From Marinobacterium_D sp050908845 (GTDB lineage: Bacteria > Pseudomonadota > Gammaproteobacteria > Pseudomonadales > Balneatricaceae), in assembly GCF_050908845.1 (NCBI RefSeq), contig NZ_CP194171.1, positions 3,968,001 to 4,032,000 of the forward strand: a stretch of DNA of 64,000 bases, read 5' to 3'. The notes under the pieces were generated by a model that was not told the DNA's origin, ran no database searches, and saw nothing but the letters and a program-made list of their open reading frames with translations. This document shows, piece by piece, positions 1-12,157 of the stretch (the stretch's first letter is position 1; each line of letters begins with the position of its first letter). The position numbers and the translations under genes were made by a program.

Positions 1-318
1 CGGTTCAGCCGTCTTATTCTGCAGAAACTCAAGCTCGACCGACGCTGCGCCACACTGATCTGCCCCGAACATGTCAGCAACCGCAAACCCGACCCCGAGT
101 CGCTCCACCTCGCCTGCGAGCAACTTCACTGTCGTCCTGAGGAAGCGATCTACCTGGGCGACCACCTGCGCGACATCGAAGCGGGACTGGCCGCCGGCAT
201 GCCTACCATTGCCTGCGCCTGGGGCTATCTGCACAAAGATGATGACCCCGAGTCCTGGCAGGCAGACCATGTCATCCGGGATACTCGGGAGCTGGGCGCA
301 CTGCTAAACTGCCTGTAA
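1..318 (+). CDS. mupP: N-acetylmuramic acid 6-phosphate phosphatase MupP (HAD family), 3' part only
   Basis: The C-terminal 105 residues of a HAD phosphatase enter from the left edge of the window. Visible are HAD motif III (Asn-Arg-Lys-Pro-Asp, Lys29 of the fragment) and motif IV (Gly53-Asp54 with Asp58), which bind phosphate and Mg2+. Generic annotation would be phosphoglycolate phosphatase. In Pseudomonas, however, the HAD gene directly before yciK is mupP, which dephosphorylates MurNAc-6-phosphate in the anhydro-muropeptide recycling route that bypasses MurA. The yciK neighbour 26 bp downstream supports that assignment. The nucleophile motif DxDxT lies outside the window, so the substrate is inferred from synteny. 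Confidence 0.75.
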   Translation, partial: RFSRLILQKLKLDRRCATLICPEHVSNRKPDPESLHLACEQLHCRPEEAIYLGDHLRDIEAGLAAGMPTIACAWGYLHKDDDPESWQADHVIRDTRELGALLNCL

Positions 319-344
319 CAAGTTGATAAGGAAGCTGTACGACG

Positions 345-1100
345 ATGTTCACCTATAACGCTCCGCAGGACCTGCTCGCCGGCCGCATTATCCTGGTCAC
401 CGGTGCCGGAGACGGTATCGGCAAAGCGGCCGCGCACGCCTATGCTGCTCACGGCGCCACCGTCATTCTCCTCGGACGCACGCTGGAAAAACTGGAAAAA
501 GTCTACGACGACCTGGAGGCCCAGGGTTATCCACAGCCGGCCATAGTGCCGATGAACCTGGAAACCGCCGCCGAACATGACTACATCGAACTGACCAACC
601 AGCTGGAAGAGACATTCGGGCACCTGGATGGCATCCTGCACAACGCCGGTATTCTTGGCGTCAGAACACCGCTGGAAAACTATGACCCGATTATCTGGCA
701 GCAGGTGATGCAGGTGAATGTTAACGCGCCGTTCCTGCTGACCCAGACCCTCATGCCGCTGCTACACAGAGCCGAAGATGCCAGCGTCATCTTCACCTCC
801 TCTGGGGTTGGCCGCAAAGGCCGTGCTCACTGGGGCGCGTACGCGGTATCGAAATTCGCCACAGAGGGAATGAGCCAGGTAATGGCGGACGAGTTGGAAA
901 ACGTGTCCCAGATCCGGGTGAACTGCATCAATCCGGGCGCTACCCGCACCGCCATGCGTGCTTACGCCTACCCGGCCGAACCGCCGGAGACCAACCCGAC
1001 ACCGGAAGAGATCATGCCAGCCTACCTGTATCTTATGGGGCCGGACAGCAAACAGGTCAATGGCGAATCTCTGGATGCCCAGGGCAATGGACAGGCCTGA
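345..1100 (+). CDS. yciK: YciK family short-chain dehydrogenase/reductase
   Basis: A 251-residue classical SDR oxidoreductase, presumably cytosolic. It has the Rossmann motif TGxxxGIG at residues 19-26, Asn-Ala-Gly at 100-102, and the catalytic Ser153 and Tyr166-x3-Lys170. Length and the N-terminal start (MFTYNAPQ) match the YciK family. The physiological substrate of YciK is not established, so the role is left as NAD(P)-dependent oxidoreductase. It follows mupP closely, probably in one transcript, and is closed by a bidirectional hairpin shared with rluB. Confidence 0.9.
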   Translation: MFTYNAPQDLLAGRIILVTGAGDGIGKAAAHAYAAHGATVILLGRTLEKLEKVYDDLEAQGYPQPAIVPMNLETAAEHDYIELTNQLEETFGHLDGILHNAGILGVRTPLENYDPIIWQQVMQVNVNAPFLLTQTLMPLLHRAEDASVIFTSSGVGRKGRAHWGAYAVSKFATEGMSQVMADELENVSQIRVNCINPGATRTAMRAYAYPAEPPETNPTPEEIMPAYLYLMGPDSKQVNGESLDAQGNGQA

Positions 1101-1114
1101 CAGCATTCCACCCA

Positions 1115-1149
1115 CAAAAAAAACGCTGCCTTTCGAGCAGCGTTTTTTA
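1115..1149. terminator. Bidirectional rho-independent terminator between yciK and rluB
   Basis: A 9-bp perfect stem, AAACGCTGC (1121-1129) with GCAGCGTTT (1137-1145), has a 7-nt loop. It is flanked by an A-run on the left and a T-run on the right, so it can act for yciK on the plus strand and rluB on the minus strand. Confidence 0.85.
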
Positions 1150-1159
1150 TGCATAAGCC

Positions 1160-2059
1160 TTAGCGCTTCTTACCTACACGGCGCCCCACCGACCGGCCCC
1201 GAGGTTTGGTGTGCTGACGTTCAGGCACCTGTTTTTCGGTGGTTTGGCGGGCACGCTGACGGGTGTAACGACGTTTCTGATCGATCTGCTCTTCCCGGGA
1301 GCGGGCCTGGGGTTTAATCCGTTCCAGTGCCAGCTCATCACGCAGCACATTGATCTCGGTTACACCCAACTCGCGCCAGGTACCGACCTTCACGTCGGAG
1401 GGCAGAAATACCGGACCAAAACGTACCCGCTTCAGCCGGTTAACCTGCAGTCCCTGTGATTCCCAAAGGCGACGAACCTCACGGTTACGCCCCTCCATGA
1501 CGACACAGTGGTACCATTTATTGGCCCCTTCACCGTCAAAGAACTGCACGTCACTGAAGTTCGCCATGCCGTCTTCAAGCAGCACTCCCTGCTTAAGACG
1601 CTCCAGCATCGGCTCATCGACAGTACCCAGCACACGCACCGCATACTCCCGGTCGATATTCGCCGAGGGGTGCATCATGCTGTTGGCTAATTCACCATCC
1701 GTGGTAAAAATCAGAAGTCCGGTGGTGTTTATATCCAGCCGGCCGATCACTATCCAGCGCCCAACTTTAAGTGGCGGCAGATTATCAAATACCGTGGGCC
1801 GCCCCTCAGGATCATGACGGGTACAAACCTCACCCACCGGCTTATTGTAAATCAGTACGCGACAGGGACTTTCGGATGAGTATACAAGCGGCACGGAACG
1901 GCCATCGACTGTAACCTCATCACCCTCTTTCACACGATCACCGAGTTGGGCCGACTCGCCATTGATCGTTACTCGCCCTTCACTAATATAACGCTCCATC
2001 TCACGACGTGAGCCCAAACCGGAGCGCGCCAAAACCTTTTGCAGCTTTTCATCTTGCAT
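1160..2059 (-). CDS. rluB: 23S rRNA pseudouridine(2605) synthase RluB
   Basis: A 299-residue RsuA/RluB-type pseudouridine synthase. An S4 RNA-binding domain covers about residues 4-65. The catalytic domain contains the GRLDxxTxG motif with catalytic Asp109. A lysine/arginine-rich tail from about residue 248 onward is typical of RluB, which isomerises U2605 of 23S rRNA. RluE/RsuA paralogues are shorter and lack such a tail. It lies downstream of the H-NS gene but is separated from it by a hairpin terminator. Confidence 0.88.
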   Translation of the reverse strand: MQDEKLQKVLARSGLGSRREMERYISEGRVTINGESAQLGDRVKEGDEVTVDGRSVPLVYSSESPCRVLIYNKPVGEVCTRHDPEGRPTVFDNLPPLKVGRWIVIGRLDINTTGLLIFTTDGELANSMMHPSANIDREYAVRVLGTVDEPMLERLKQGVLLEDGMANFSDVQFFDGEGANKWYHCVVMEGRNREVRRLWESQGLQVNRLKRVRFGPVFLPSDVKVGTWRELGVTEINVLRDELALERIKPQARSREEQIDQKRRYTRQRARQTTEKQVPERQHTKPRGRSVGRRVGKKR

Positions 2060-2075
2060 TCTGACGTCGCCTCAA

Positions 2076-2115
2076 ACTAAAAAAGCTCCTCAGCATTCAG
2101 GCCGAAGAGCTTTAT
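2076..2115 (-). terminator. Terminator of the H-NS gene
   Basis: A 7-bp stem, AAAGCTC (2082-2088) with GAGCTTT (2107-2113), is followed on the minus strand by a run of six T. It sits between the stop of the H-NS gene and the start of rluB. Confidence 0.6.
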
Positions 2116-2135
2116 TTTTAAAAAACAGTAAAGAA

Positions 2136-2528
2136 TCAGCTAACAGTCGGCAGCTGATCCTTTTCGATACCTTGTTCTTTCATGTAGTCAGCAAACACAA
2201 CCGGCGTACGTCCGCGACCAGACCAGTAATGTTCTTCGCCATCGACTTCGATAACGTATTTAGCTTTTACGCTCTTGCGTGGCGATGAGTCGACCTGGTC
2301 GGCCAGTTCACTGAGATCAACACCCGCTTCCAACATCTGCTTACGGATCGCATCGATAGCCGCTGCCTTGGCTGCTTCTGCTTCTGCCTGCGCAGCTTCC
2401 TCGGCACGACGCTCTTCGAGAATATCAGTCAGGTCAGACATAACCTTTTCGATTTCAGCAACGCCCAGTTCCTGAGTCTGCTTACGAAGGGAGTTTTTAC
2501 GCGTAAGTGTCTTGATGAAGTCTGTCAT
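2136..2528 (-). CDS. H-NS family nucleoid-associated protein
   Basis: A 130-residue H-NS-type xenogeneic silencer. An N-terminal helical oligomerisation region is rich in Glu, Ala and Arg (about residues 15-65). The C-terminal DNA-binding domain carries YWSGRGRTP, equivalent to the AT-hook-like WTGQGRTP loop of enteric H-NS. An in-frame ATG at 2546 would add six residues. The internal start is preferred because GAAGAG precedes it at suitable spacing while the outer one has no ribosome site. Its product may well act on the A/T-rich intergenic DNA elsewhere in this window, but that is inference. Confidence 0.85.
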   Translation of the reverse strand: MTDFIKTLTRKNSLRKQTQELGVAEIEKVMSDLTDILEERRAEEAAQAEAEAAKAAAIDAIRKQMLEAGVDLSELADQVDSSPRKSVKAKYVIEVDGEEHYWSGRGRTPVVFADYMKEQGIEKDQLPTVS

Positions 2529-2638
2529 TTTAATCTCTTCAGCCATTCGATACTAAATATAATGGCAATTATCGTTAATAAATGACCATTTGCAAGAACT
2601 CCAGACAGAGTTTTTATAAAAACCTCGATCAAGCCATT

Positions 2639-3286
2639 TTAATCAAAGACAGAACTATCACCGGCTCCCTGACGAATTACCTCTGGCAGCTCGTTTAAGA
2701 GACTAACCACGGTTGTTGCCTCCATACCACAGAAGCCACCATCAATAACCAGATCAACCTCATGCTGAAGCAGATCCCTGATTTCATAAGGGTCCGTTAA
2801 TGGCATATCGTCTCCCGGCATAAGCAGCGTCGTACTCATTATCGGCTCGCCGAGGGCATCCGCTAATGCCAGTGCAATAGGATTATCAGGAATACGTATA
2901 CCGATGGTTCTCCGCTTGGGGTGCAACAAACGTCGCGGCACCTCGCTGGTCGCATTCAAAATAAACGTATACTGCCCGGGAGTATGGGCTTTAATCGCAC
3001 GAAATGCCTGGTTATCCACCTTGGCATAAGTGGACAGCTCTGACAGGTCGCCGCATACAAGCGTAAAGTTGTGTTTGTCATCAAGCTGACGTATTCGCTT
3101 AATGCGATCTACCGCTTTTTTGTCACCCAAATGACAACCGAGCGCGTAAGCGGAGTCGGTCGGATAAACGATAACCCCACCCGAGCGAATTATATCGACA
3201 GCCTGCTGAATAAGACGCGACTGTGGATTAACGGGATGGATCTGAAAAAGCTGACTCAACTCAGACTCCTGATTACTCTCTTTCAT
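2639..3286 (-). CDS. yciO: YciO-type Sua5/YrdC family protein (L-threonylcarbamoyladenylate synthase fold)
   Basis: A 215-residue protein of the YrdC/Sua5 fold. Its beginning (FQIHPVNPQSRLI, then VIVYPTDSAYALG) and length match E. coli YciO rather than TsaC or the two-domain Sua5. YciO homologues have the ATP/threonine-binding YrdC fold, but their physiological role is less clear than that of TsaC. The start chosen is the second in-frame ATG; one at 3334 would add 16 residues without homology to YciO, and neither has a strong ribosome site. It follows the RNase AM gene, the same order as trpH-yciO in enterics. Confidence 0.8.
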   Translation of the reverse strand: MKESNQESELSQLFQIHPVNPQSRLIQQAVDIIRSGGVIVYPTDSAYALGCHLGDKKAVDRIKRIRQLDDKHNFTLVCGDLSELSTYAKVDNQAFRAIKAHTPGQYTFILNATSEVPRRLLHPKRRTIGIRIPDNPIALALADALGEPIMSTTLLMPGDDMPLTDPYEIRDLLQHEVDLVIDGGFCGMEATTVVSLLNELPEVIRQGAGDSSVFD

Positions 3287-3401
3287 AGGATATACAGCAC
3301 CAAGATCGGGGGAGGTGCGGGTACACGCACTCATGCATTCAGGTCGACCAGCGCCCCTGCGGCCCCTATGTCAGGCTAAAAGACTCTATAACTTAAAAGC
3401 T

Positions 3402-4238
3402 CTATAAACAGCTTAGCAGGTGGCGTGAACTGGTAAACGCAGAAAAGCGACCGAGTGCTGTCCAGCGCTGTGCCGGCGAGTGAAAATCGCTTCCCGCTGA
3501 AACAAGCAGTGATTTTCTATCGGCCAGGTTGAGCAGATCCCGAAGGTGATTGGGCGTAACCCCCGGATAACTGACCTCCAGCCCATCCCCACCGGCCTGG
3601 ATAACGGCATCCATTAACTCCCTCAGGCGCGTGAATGTCATATTATATTTAGTCGGATGGGCCACAAGGGCATAGCCGGAAGCCGATTTAACCAGGTGCA
3701 CCGCCTCTTCGAGAGAGGGCCATTCTGCTTTTACATCACCGGCCTTACCGGCCCCCAGCCACAGATCAAATGCCTGCTGGGCAGTTGTTACCACACCTTT
3801 ATCGATCAGCGCCTGGGCAAAATGAGGCCGCCCTATTTGGCCGCTGCCCGCTATTTTCCGCGCCGCTTCCAGTATGTCAGGCAAACCTTTTTTCACCAGA
3901 CGCTCGGCTATTTTTTCCGCCCGCGCTGCACGCAGGCAACGCAGCTCTTTCATATAGTCGACAAAGACCGGCGCTTGCGGGTCTATACCCACACCCAGGA
4001 GATGTATAACCCGCCCCCGCCAGATGCAGGTAAGCTCCACTCCCGGATAAAACTGCATATCCTCATAACCACTGGCTTCACGCGCGGCCTCATCCAGCCC
4101 CGCCAGCGTATCATGATCGGTGAGCGCCAACTGACGAACCCCGGCCTCATAGGCAGCCCGGACCAGGGCCGCGGGAGCCAGCGCCCCGTCGGAAGCCGTA
4201 CTGTGAGTGTGTAAATCGTAACCAGCGTACTGTTTCAC
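3402..4238 (-). CDS. rnm: RNase AM (PHP-domain 5'-3' exoribonuclease / 3',5'-nucleotide bisphosphatase)
   Basis: A 278-residue PHP-domain protein with the characteristic metal ligands: HTHS at residues 10-13, TDHD near 41-44, RPHF in the middle, and SDFH close to the C-terminus. The enteric homologue (YciV, TrpH, renamed RNase AM) trims 5' ends of 5S and other rRNA precursors and hydrolyses 3',5'-bisphosphonucleotides. The last dozen residues after LGRF are unlike the usual end of the family. A shift to the neighbouring frame there would give a similar short end, so a late frameshift is possible but unproven. Confidence 0.82.
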   Translation of the reverse strand: MKQYAGYDLHTHSTASDGALAPAALVRAAYEAGVRQLALTDHDTLAGLDEAAREASGYEDMQFYPGVELTCIWRGRVIHLLGVGIDPQAPVFVDYMKELRCLRAARAEKIAERLVKKGLPDILEAARKIAGSGQIGRPHFAQALIDKGVVTTAQQAFDLWLGAGKAGDVKAEWPSLEEAVHLVKSASGYALVAHPTKYNMTFTRLRELMDAVIQAGGDGLEVSYPGVTPNHLRDLLNLADRKSLLVSAGSDFHSPAQRWTALGRFSAFTSSRHLLSCL

Positions 4239-4290
4239 TCTCTACGGGCGCCCTTTATACTATTAGAGACAACAACCATCCTTGGATACT

Positions 4291-4836
4291 ATGAAAATTC
4301 TACTCGATTTCCTGCCTGTTATCGTCTTTTTTGTCGTTTACAAGATGACAGGGGACATCATCCTCGCGACCGCAGTGCTGATTCCGGCCACACTCGCTCA
4401 AATGGCCTATACATGGTTTAAACAACACCGTATAGAAAAAATGCAACTCGTCACGCTTGTGCTGGTTGTCCTTCTCGGTGGAGCTACGATCATTTTTCAC
4501 GACAAGGCATTTATTCAGTGGAAACCCACAATCGTGAACTGGTTATTTGGCATCGCCTTCCTCGGCAGCCACTTTATAGGTAGCAAAACGGTGGTACAGC
4601 GATTGATGGAAAACAGCATAGAACTGGCTCAGCAGACCTGGCGCCGCCTGAATATCGGCTGGGTATTGTTCTTTACGGCAATGGGCATCCTTAACCTGAT
4701 CGTCGCTTATGGCTTTAGCGAGGCCACCTGGGTCAACTTCAAGCTGTTCGGAATGCTGGGATTGACGCTGTTGTTTATTCTGGGTCAGGGGGTCTACATC
4801 TCCCGACATATGCCGCAACAACCCAACCAAGACTGA
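4291..4836 (+). CDS. yciB: Inner membrane septation protein A (YciB)
   Basis: A 181-residue integral membrane protein with about five hydrophobic helices. The start MKILLDFLPVIVFF matches E. coli YciB (MKQFLDFLPLVVFF), which decides the internal start nine bases after the first in-frame ATG. YciB/IspZ family proteins affect septation and envelope homeostasis at the inner membrane. The gene is divergent from the RNase AM gene and is followed 19 bp later by a yciI-like gene, the familiar yciB-yciI order. Confidence 0.9.
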   Translation: MKILLDFLPVIVFFVVYKMTGDIILATAVLIPATLAQMAYTWFKQHRIEKMQLVTLVLVVLLGGATIIFHDKAFIQWKPTIVNWLFGIAFLGSHFIGSKTVVQRLMENSIELAQQTWRRLNIGWVLFFTAMGILNLIVAYGFSEATWVNFKLFGMLGLTLLFILGQGVYISRHMPQQPNQD

Positions 4837-4855
4837 GAATGGACAGGGATTAACG

Positions 4856-5155
4856 ATGTATTACGCAATCGTAGCGGAAGATAAAGAAAATTCGTTGAAC
4901 AAACGCCTTGAGGTCCGGCCGGACCACTTGGCACGCTTGGAACAGCTCAAGGAACATGGCAAGCTGTTGCTGGCTGGCCCCTGCCCCGCCATCGATAGTA
5001 GCGATCCTGGCCCGGCCGGTTTCACCGGCAGCCTGATCATCGCAGAGTTCGACTCTCTGGAAGAGGCGAAAAGCTGGGCAGATGCCGATCCGTATATGCA
5101 AGGGGGCGTATACAAAAGTGTAACCGTGAAACCGTTTAAAAAAGTTCTGCCTTGA
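4856..5155 (+). CDS. yciI: YciI family protein
   Basis: A 99-residue small alpha/beta ferredoxin-like protein of the YciI/YCII family, recognised by MYYAIVAEDKENS at the start and the LAGPCP segment in the middle. The biochemical role of YciI is not settled. It sits immediately after yciB, as in other Gammaproteobacteria, and is probably co-transcribed with it. Confidence 0.88.
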   Translation: MYYAIVAEDKENSLNKRLEVRPDHLARLEQLKEHGKLLLAGPCPAIDSSDPGPAGFTGSLIIAEFDSLEEAKSWADADPYMQGGVYKSVTVKPFKKVLP

Positions 5156-5264
5156 GGCAAAACTGGTAAAATAAGGACGAACAAGGTATTTACCAAGATT
5201 AAGGAAAATTCAATACTAATGGTCTATACGTTGTAGACAAATTGATAAAGACTGTCACAAGGAT

Positions 5265-5873
5265 ATGATGATGATGAAAAAATTTGCGATTGCTGCAGGC
5301 CTGACTCTGGCTATGGGCGCATCACTGGCCCAGGCACACGAGGAAAATGCGGGTTACGTTACAAACAGCGCGGACACCATCTGGCGCACCGGCTTCGGTG
5401 AGTGCTGGCATGACTCATCCTGGACTGAAGATAAAGCAGTCGTAGGTTGTGACGGCAAAGTTGCCATGGCCGAGCCGGAACCTAAGCCCGTTGCTCCGGC
5501 TTATGTCATGATGGATGACACCAAGAAGTTCGCTCTCTACTTCGACTTCGACAGCACCGAAGTTGGCGATACCTCCAACATCGTTAACTACATCGGCACC
5601 CTGTCCAGCCTGGAAGAAGTAAACCTGGTTGGTCACGCTGACCCGATCGGTAGCAGCGAATACAACCAGCAGCTGTCCAAGCGTCGTGCTGAAGCGGTTG
5701 CCGCTGAACTGGCAGACGCTGGTGTTGATTCCAGCAAAATGAGCATCGGCTTCCTGGGCGAATCCGCTCCGGTTGCTAACTGCACTGGCCGCGGCGCCGA
5801 GCTGATCGCCTGCCTGCGTCCGGACCGTCGTGTAGACGTTGAAATCATGGGTAGCAAGCGCGTAGAGCAGTAA
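5265..5873 (+). CDS. Small OmpA-family outer membrane/peptidoglycan-associated protein
   Basis: A 202-residue secreted protein. The Sec signal peptide ends in Ala-Gln-Ala near residue 24. A short, cysteine-containing linker with Pro/Glu repeats (around 66-78) leads to a C-terminal OmpA-like domain from about residue 87. That domain has FDFDST and the GHADPIGSSEYN...RR peptidoglycan-binding signature. There is no N-terminal beta-barrel, so it resembles short OmpA/C proteins anchored to murein. Four ATG codons in a row start the gene; AAGGA at 5259-5263 best fits the third or fourth. A small inverted repeat (GTCTA, 5222-5226, with TAGAC, 5234-5238) lies upstream. A clear terminator follows. Confidence 0.85.
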   Translation: MMMMKKFAIAAGLTLAMGASLAQAHEENAGYVTNSADTIWRTGFGECWHDSSWTEDKAVVGCDGKVAMAEPEPKPVAPAYVMMDDTKKFALYFDFDSTEVGDTSNIVNYIGTLSSLEEVNLVGHADPIGSSEYNQQLSKRRAEAVAAELADAGVDSSKMSIGFLGESAPVANCTGRGAELIACLRPDRRVDVEIMGSKRVEQ

Positions 5874-5888
5874 TCGCACGCTTCCTGA

Positions 5889-5919
5889 CAAAAAAGCCGG
5901 CATCTGCCGGCTTTTTTTG
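5889..5919 (+). terminator. Rho-independent terminator of the OmpA-like gene
   Basis: An 11-bp stem AAAAAGCCGGC / GCCGGCTTTTT with a 4-nt loop is followed by further T residues. It is a strong canonical terminator 16 bp after the stop codon. Confidence 0.9.
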
Positions 5920-5987
5920 TATCTGCAGGAAACTCACCCTCGCGCCGAGGGCATCGGCACCGGCATCATTCCCTCAGCTGGCCACAA

Positions 5988-6020
5988 CTAAAAAGGGCGA
6001 CCAAGTGGCCGCCCTTTTTC
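5988..6020 (-). terminator. Terminator of purL
   Basis: AAAAAGGGCG pairs with CGCCCTTTTT around an interior ACC/GG(C) helix and AAGT loop. Read on the minus strand it ends in a T-run, 14 bp after the purL stop. Confidence 0.8.
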
Positions 6021-6033
6021 AAATCCCGGACTA

Positions 6034-9936
<3,903 letters not shown>

Positions 9937-10042
9937 GTTAGTTTCGAGCCTCTTGATAGACCTGCCGGGGCAGGCGGTGACAGCGGATAATAAGGCCCGA
10001 ATTTTACCTGATCGCGGACATGGGAACCAGAAGAGCTGAGAG

Positions 10043-11545
10043 ATGTTTGTACTCCGCCAAAAACCGCACTTTCGTGCACTGATCTATTTCTGGGGCCTGA
10101 CCGCCATCGCCTTCCTGTTGGTTTTGATCAGCGTAAACACACCAACACAACTGGAAGCGATCAAGAGCAAAGGGGTCCTGCGCGTTGCCACCCGCAACAT
10201 GCCGATGACCTACTACATCGACAAAGGCCGCCCGGCCGGGTTCGAGTATGAGCTGGCGCGCGCATTCGCCGATCATCTCGGCGTGCGACTGGAGCTGGTC
10301 ATCCCACCGACCTTTGCCGACCTGTTTGAAACCATGCGCATGCGCAACGCCCACCTGGCGGCTTCAAACCTGACTATTTCCGACAAACGCCGCAAACAGT
10401 TCGACTTCGGGCCGCCCTATCGTAAAAGCGCGCCAACGGTTATCTATCGCATCCGTCAGGGACAGTCCCGGCCAGAATCTCTGGACGACCTGTTCGGCAA
10501 GACGATTCTGGTACTGCAGGACTCGGCCCAGGCAGAGCTTCTGACCAGGCTGCAGAAAAACCACCCCGAGCTGCAGTGGCTGGCATCGGAAGATGATGCC
10601 GCCAGCGAACTGCTCAACAAGGTCCATGACGGCAGCATCGACTTTACCGTCATGGACTCGGCAGTCTTCGATGCACAAAAGTCGTTTTACCCGGGCCTGG
10701 CCAAGGGGTTTGAACTGGAGAATCCCCAGCCGATCGCCTGGATGCTGCCCAAGCATTACGACGGCTCACTGAAGCAGGCCGTAGACGAGTTTTTCGCCCT
10801 GCCGGAAACTCGACAGCTGATCGACACACTCGAAGAGCGCTATTTCTCACGCCAGAACCAGCTTAACTTTTTCGACACCAGCGAATTTCGCCGGGCACTG
10901 GAGGAGCGCTACGCCCCATTGGAGCAGTTCTTCATGCTGGCCGAACAGGAAACCGGGATAGACCACCTGTTACTGGCCGCCATCGCCTACCAGGAATCTC
11001 ACTGGAAAGCCGATGCGGTCTCCCCCACCGGGGTGAAAGGCATCATGATGCTGACCAACGACGCGGCCGGTGAAGTCGGCGTCAGCGACCGCACCGATCC
11101 ACGCCTGAGTATTCTAGGTGGCGCCGAATACCTGGTTAGCGTGCGCGCCAAGATCCCCGACCGAATCCCGGAACCGGACCACACCTGGTTTGCGCTGGCA
11201 GGGTACAACATCGGCTTCGGTCACCTGGAAGATGCGCGTATTCTGACCCAGCGCGAGGGCAAGGATCCCGATCGCTGGCAGCACGTGCGCGAATACCTGC
11301 CCTTGCTGTCCAACGAGAAATACTATTCAACCCTGAGGTACGGCTACGCCCGGGGTTACGAACCTGTGACCTACGTAGCGAATATCCGCAAGTACATGGA
11401 GATGCTGCGCTGGGAAGAACAGGTCGCCCAGGCCCGCAGAAGCCACGGCACTGCAGCCACCCGCCCCGAGGCACCGCCGTCAGAAGAGCCAGACACTGAG
11501 CAGACCACGGAGGACGAGATCCAAGAGCTGCTGCCCGCCCTATAG
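10043..11545 (+). CDS. mltF: Membrane-bound lytic murein transglycosylase F
   Basis: A 500-residue two-domain protein. An N-terminal membrane/signal segment covers about residues 12-31. A solute-binding-protein-like (SBP_bac_3) regulatory module spans roughly 43-270. A C-terminal SLT domain has the catalytic Glu318 in AYQESHW. MltF cleaves the MurNAc-GlcNAc bond to give 1,6-anhydro-muropeptides at the outer membrane. The tail after about residue 465 is low-complexity and acidic. It is divergent from purL, as in Pseudomonas and E. coli, and its last bases overlap the convergent tadA by six. Confidence 0.93.
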   Translation: MFVLRQKPHFRALIYFWGLTAIAFLLVLISVNTPTQLEAIKSKGVLRVATRNMPMTYYIDKGRPAGFEYELARAFADHLGVRLELVIPPTFADLFETMRMRNAHLAASNLTISDKRRKQFDFGPPYRKSAPTVIYRIRQGQSRPESLDDLFGKTILVLQDSAQAELLTRLQKNHPELQWLASEDDAASELLNKVHDGSIDFTVMDSAVFDAQKSFYPGLAKGFELENPQPIAWMLPKHYDGSLKQAVDEFFALPETRQLIDTLEERYFSRQNQLNFFDTSEFRRALEERYAPLEQFFMLAEQETGIDHLLLAAIAYQESHWKADAVSPTGVKGIMMLTNDAAGEVGVSDRTDPRLSILGGAEYLVSVRAKIPDRIPEPDHTWFALAGYNIGFGHLEDARILTQREGKDPDRWQHVREYLPLLSNEKYYSTLRYGYARGYEPVTYVANIRKYMEMLRWEEQVAQARRSHGTAATRPEAPPSEEPDTEQTTEDEIQELLPAL

Positions 11546-12076
11546 CTCCTCGTCCCGACTGCGCTTTAGCTCCCGTTCGAGTCGTTTCTGCTCGCGCCGC
11601 CGGGCGAAAAACTCGCTGATGCGCTCACTGCAGCGTTGCCCGAGTACTCCACCCTGCCAGAGCACCCGATGATTCAGCCAGGGTTGATCAAAAAACGCTC
11701 CGCGGCTGGCTACGACCCCGGCCTTGGGCTCGCTTGCACCGAAGACAACACGGCGGATACGGGCATGGACTATCGCACCGGCACACATGGAGCAGGGCTC
11801 GATGGTCACATAGAGATCAGCCCCGACCAGGCGATAGTTACCCACCCTGGCAGCCGCATCTCGCAGCGCCAGAATCTCGGCATGAGCGGTCGGGTCGCAG
11901 CCGCTGATCGGCCGGTTCCAGCCCTCACCGATAACCTCGCCATCAAGCACCACCAGCGCGCCTACCGGAACCTCGTCCAGTTCGGCTGCACGTTCAGCCA
12001 GAAGTAGCGCCTGCTCCATCCAGCGCTCGTCCTGCGACGTCTTACCCTGAGATTCTTCACCTTGCACAACGCTCAT
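11540..12076 (-). CDS. tadA: tRNA-specific adenosine deaminase TadA
   Basis: A 178-residue zinc deaminase that makes inosine at the wobble position of tRNA-Arg(ACG). Zinc and catalytic residues are visible: His65-Ala-Glu67, and Pro94-Cys95-x2-Cys98. An arginine/glutamate-rich C-terminal helix extends past the core. It lies after guaA but a terminator separates them. Its stop overlaps the end of mltF on the other strand. Confidence 0.94.
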   Translation of the reverse strand: MSVVQGEESQGKTSQDERWMEQALLLAERAAELDEVPVGALVVLDGEVIGEGWNRPISGCDPTAHAEILALRDAAARVGNYRLVGADLYVTIEPCSMCAGAIVHARIRRVVFGASEPKAGVVASRGAFFDQPWLNHRVLWQGGVLGQRCSERISEFFARRREQKRLERELKRSRDEEL

Positions 12077-12102
12077 ACCCGAACTCTAAAGCCTTTCTCA
12101 AA

Positions 12103-12136
12103 CCCAAAAAAAGCCCGCGAATGCGGGCCTTTTTAA
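12103..12136 (-). terminator. Terminator of the guaB-guaA unit
   Basis: The stem GCCCGC (12113-12118) with GCGGGC (12123-12128) and a GAAT loop is flanked by A7 on the left, which reads as a T7 tract on the minus strand after guaA. Confidence 0.88.
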
Positions 12137-12157
12137 AACCAGACTAATACCGAAGCA

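Noticed and set aside
3402..3450. Frameshift at the end of the RNase AM gene
   Set aside because: The last residues are atypical, but both possible frames stop within a few codons of each other and the catalytic residues are unaffected; not enough to call a pseudogene.
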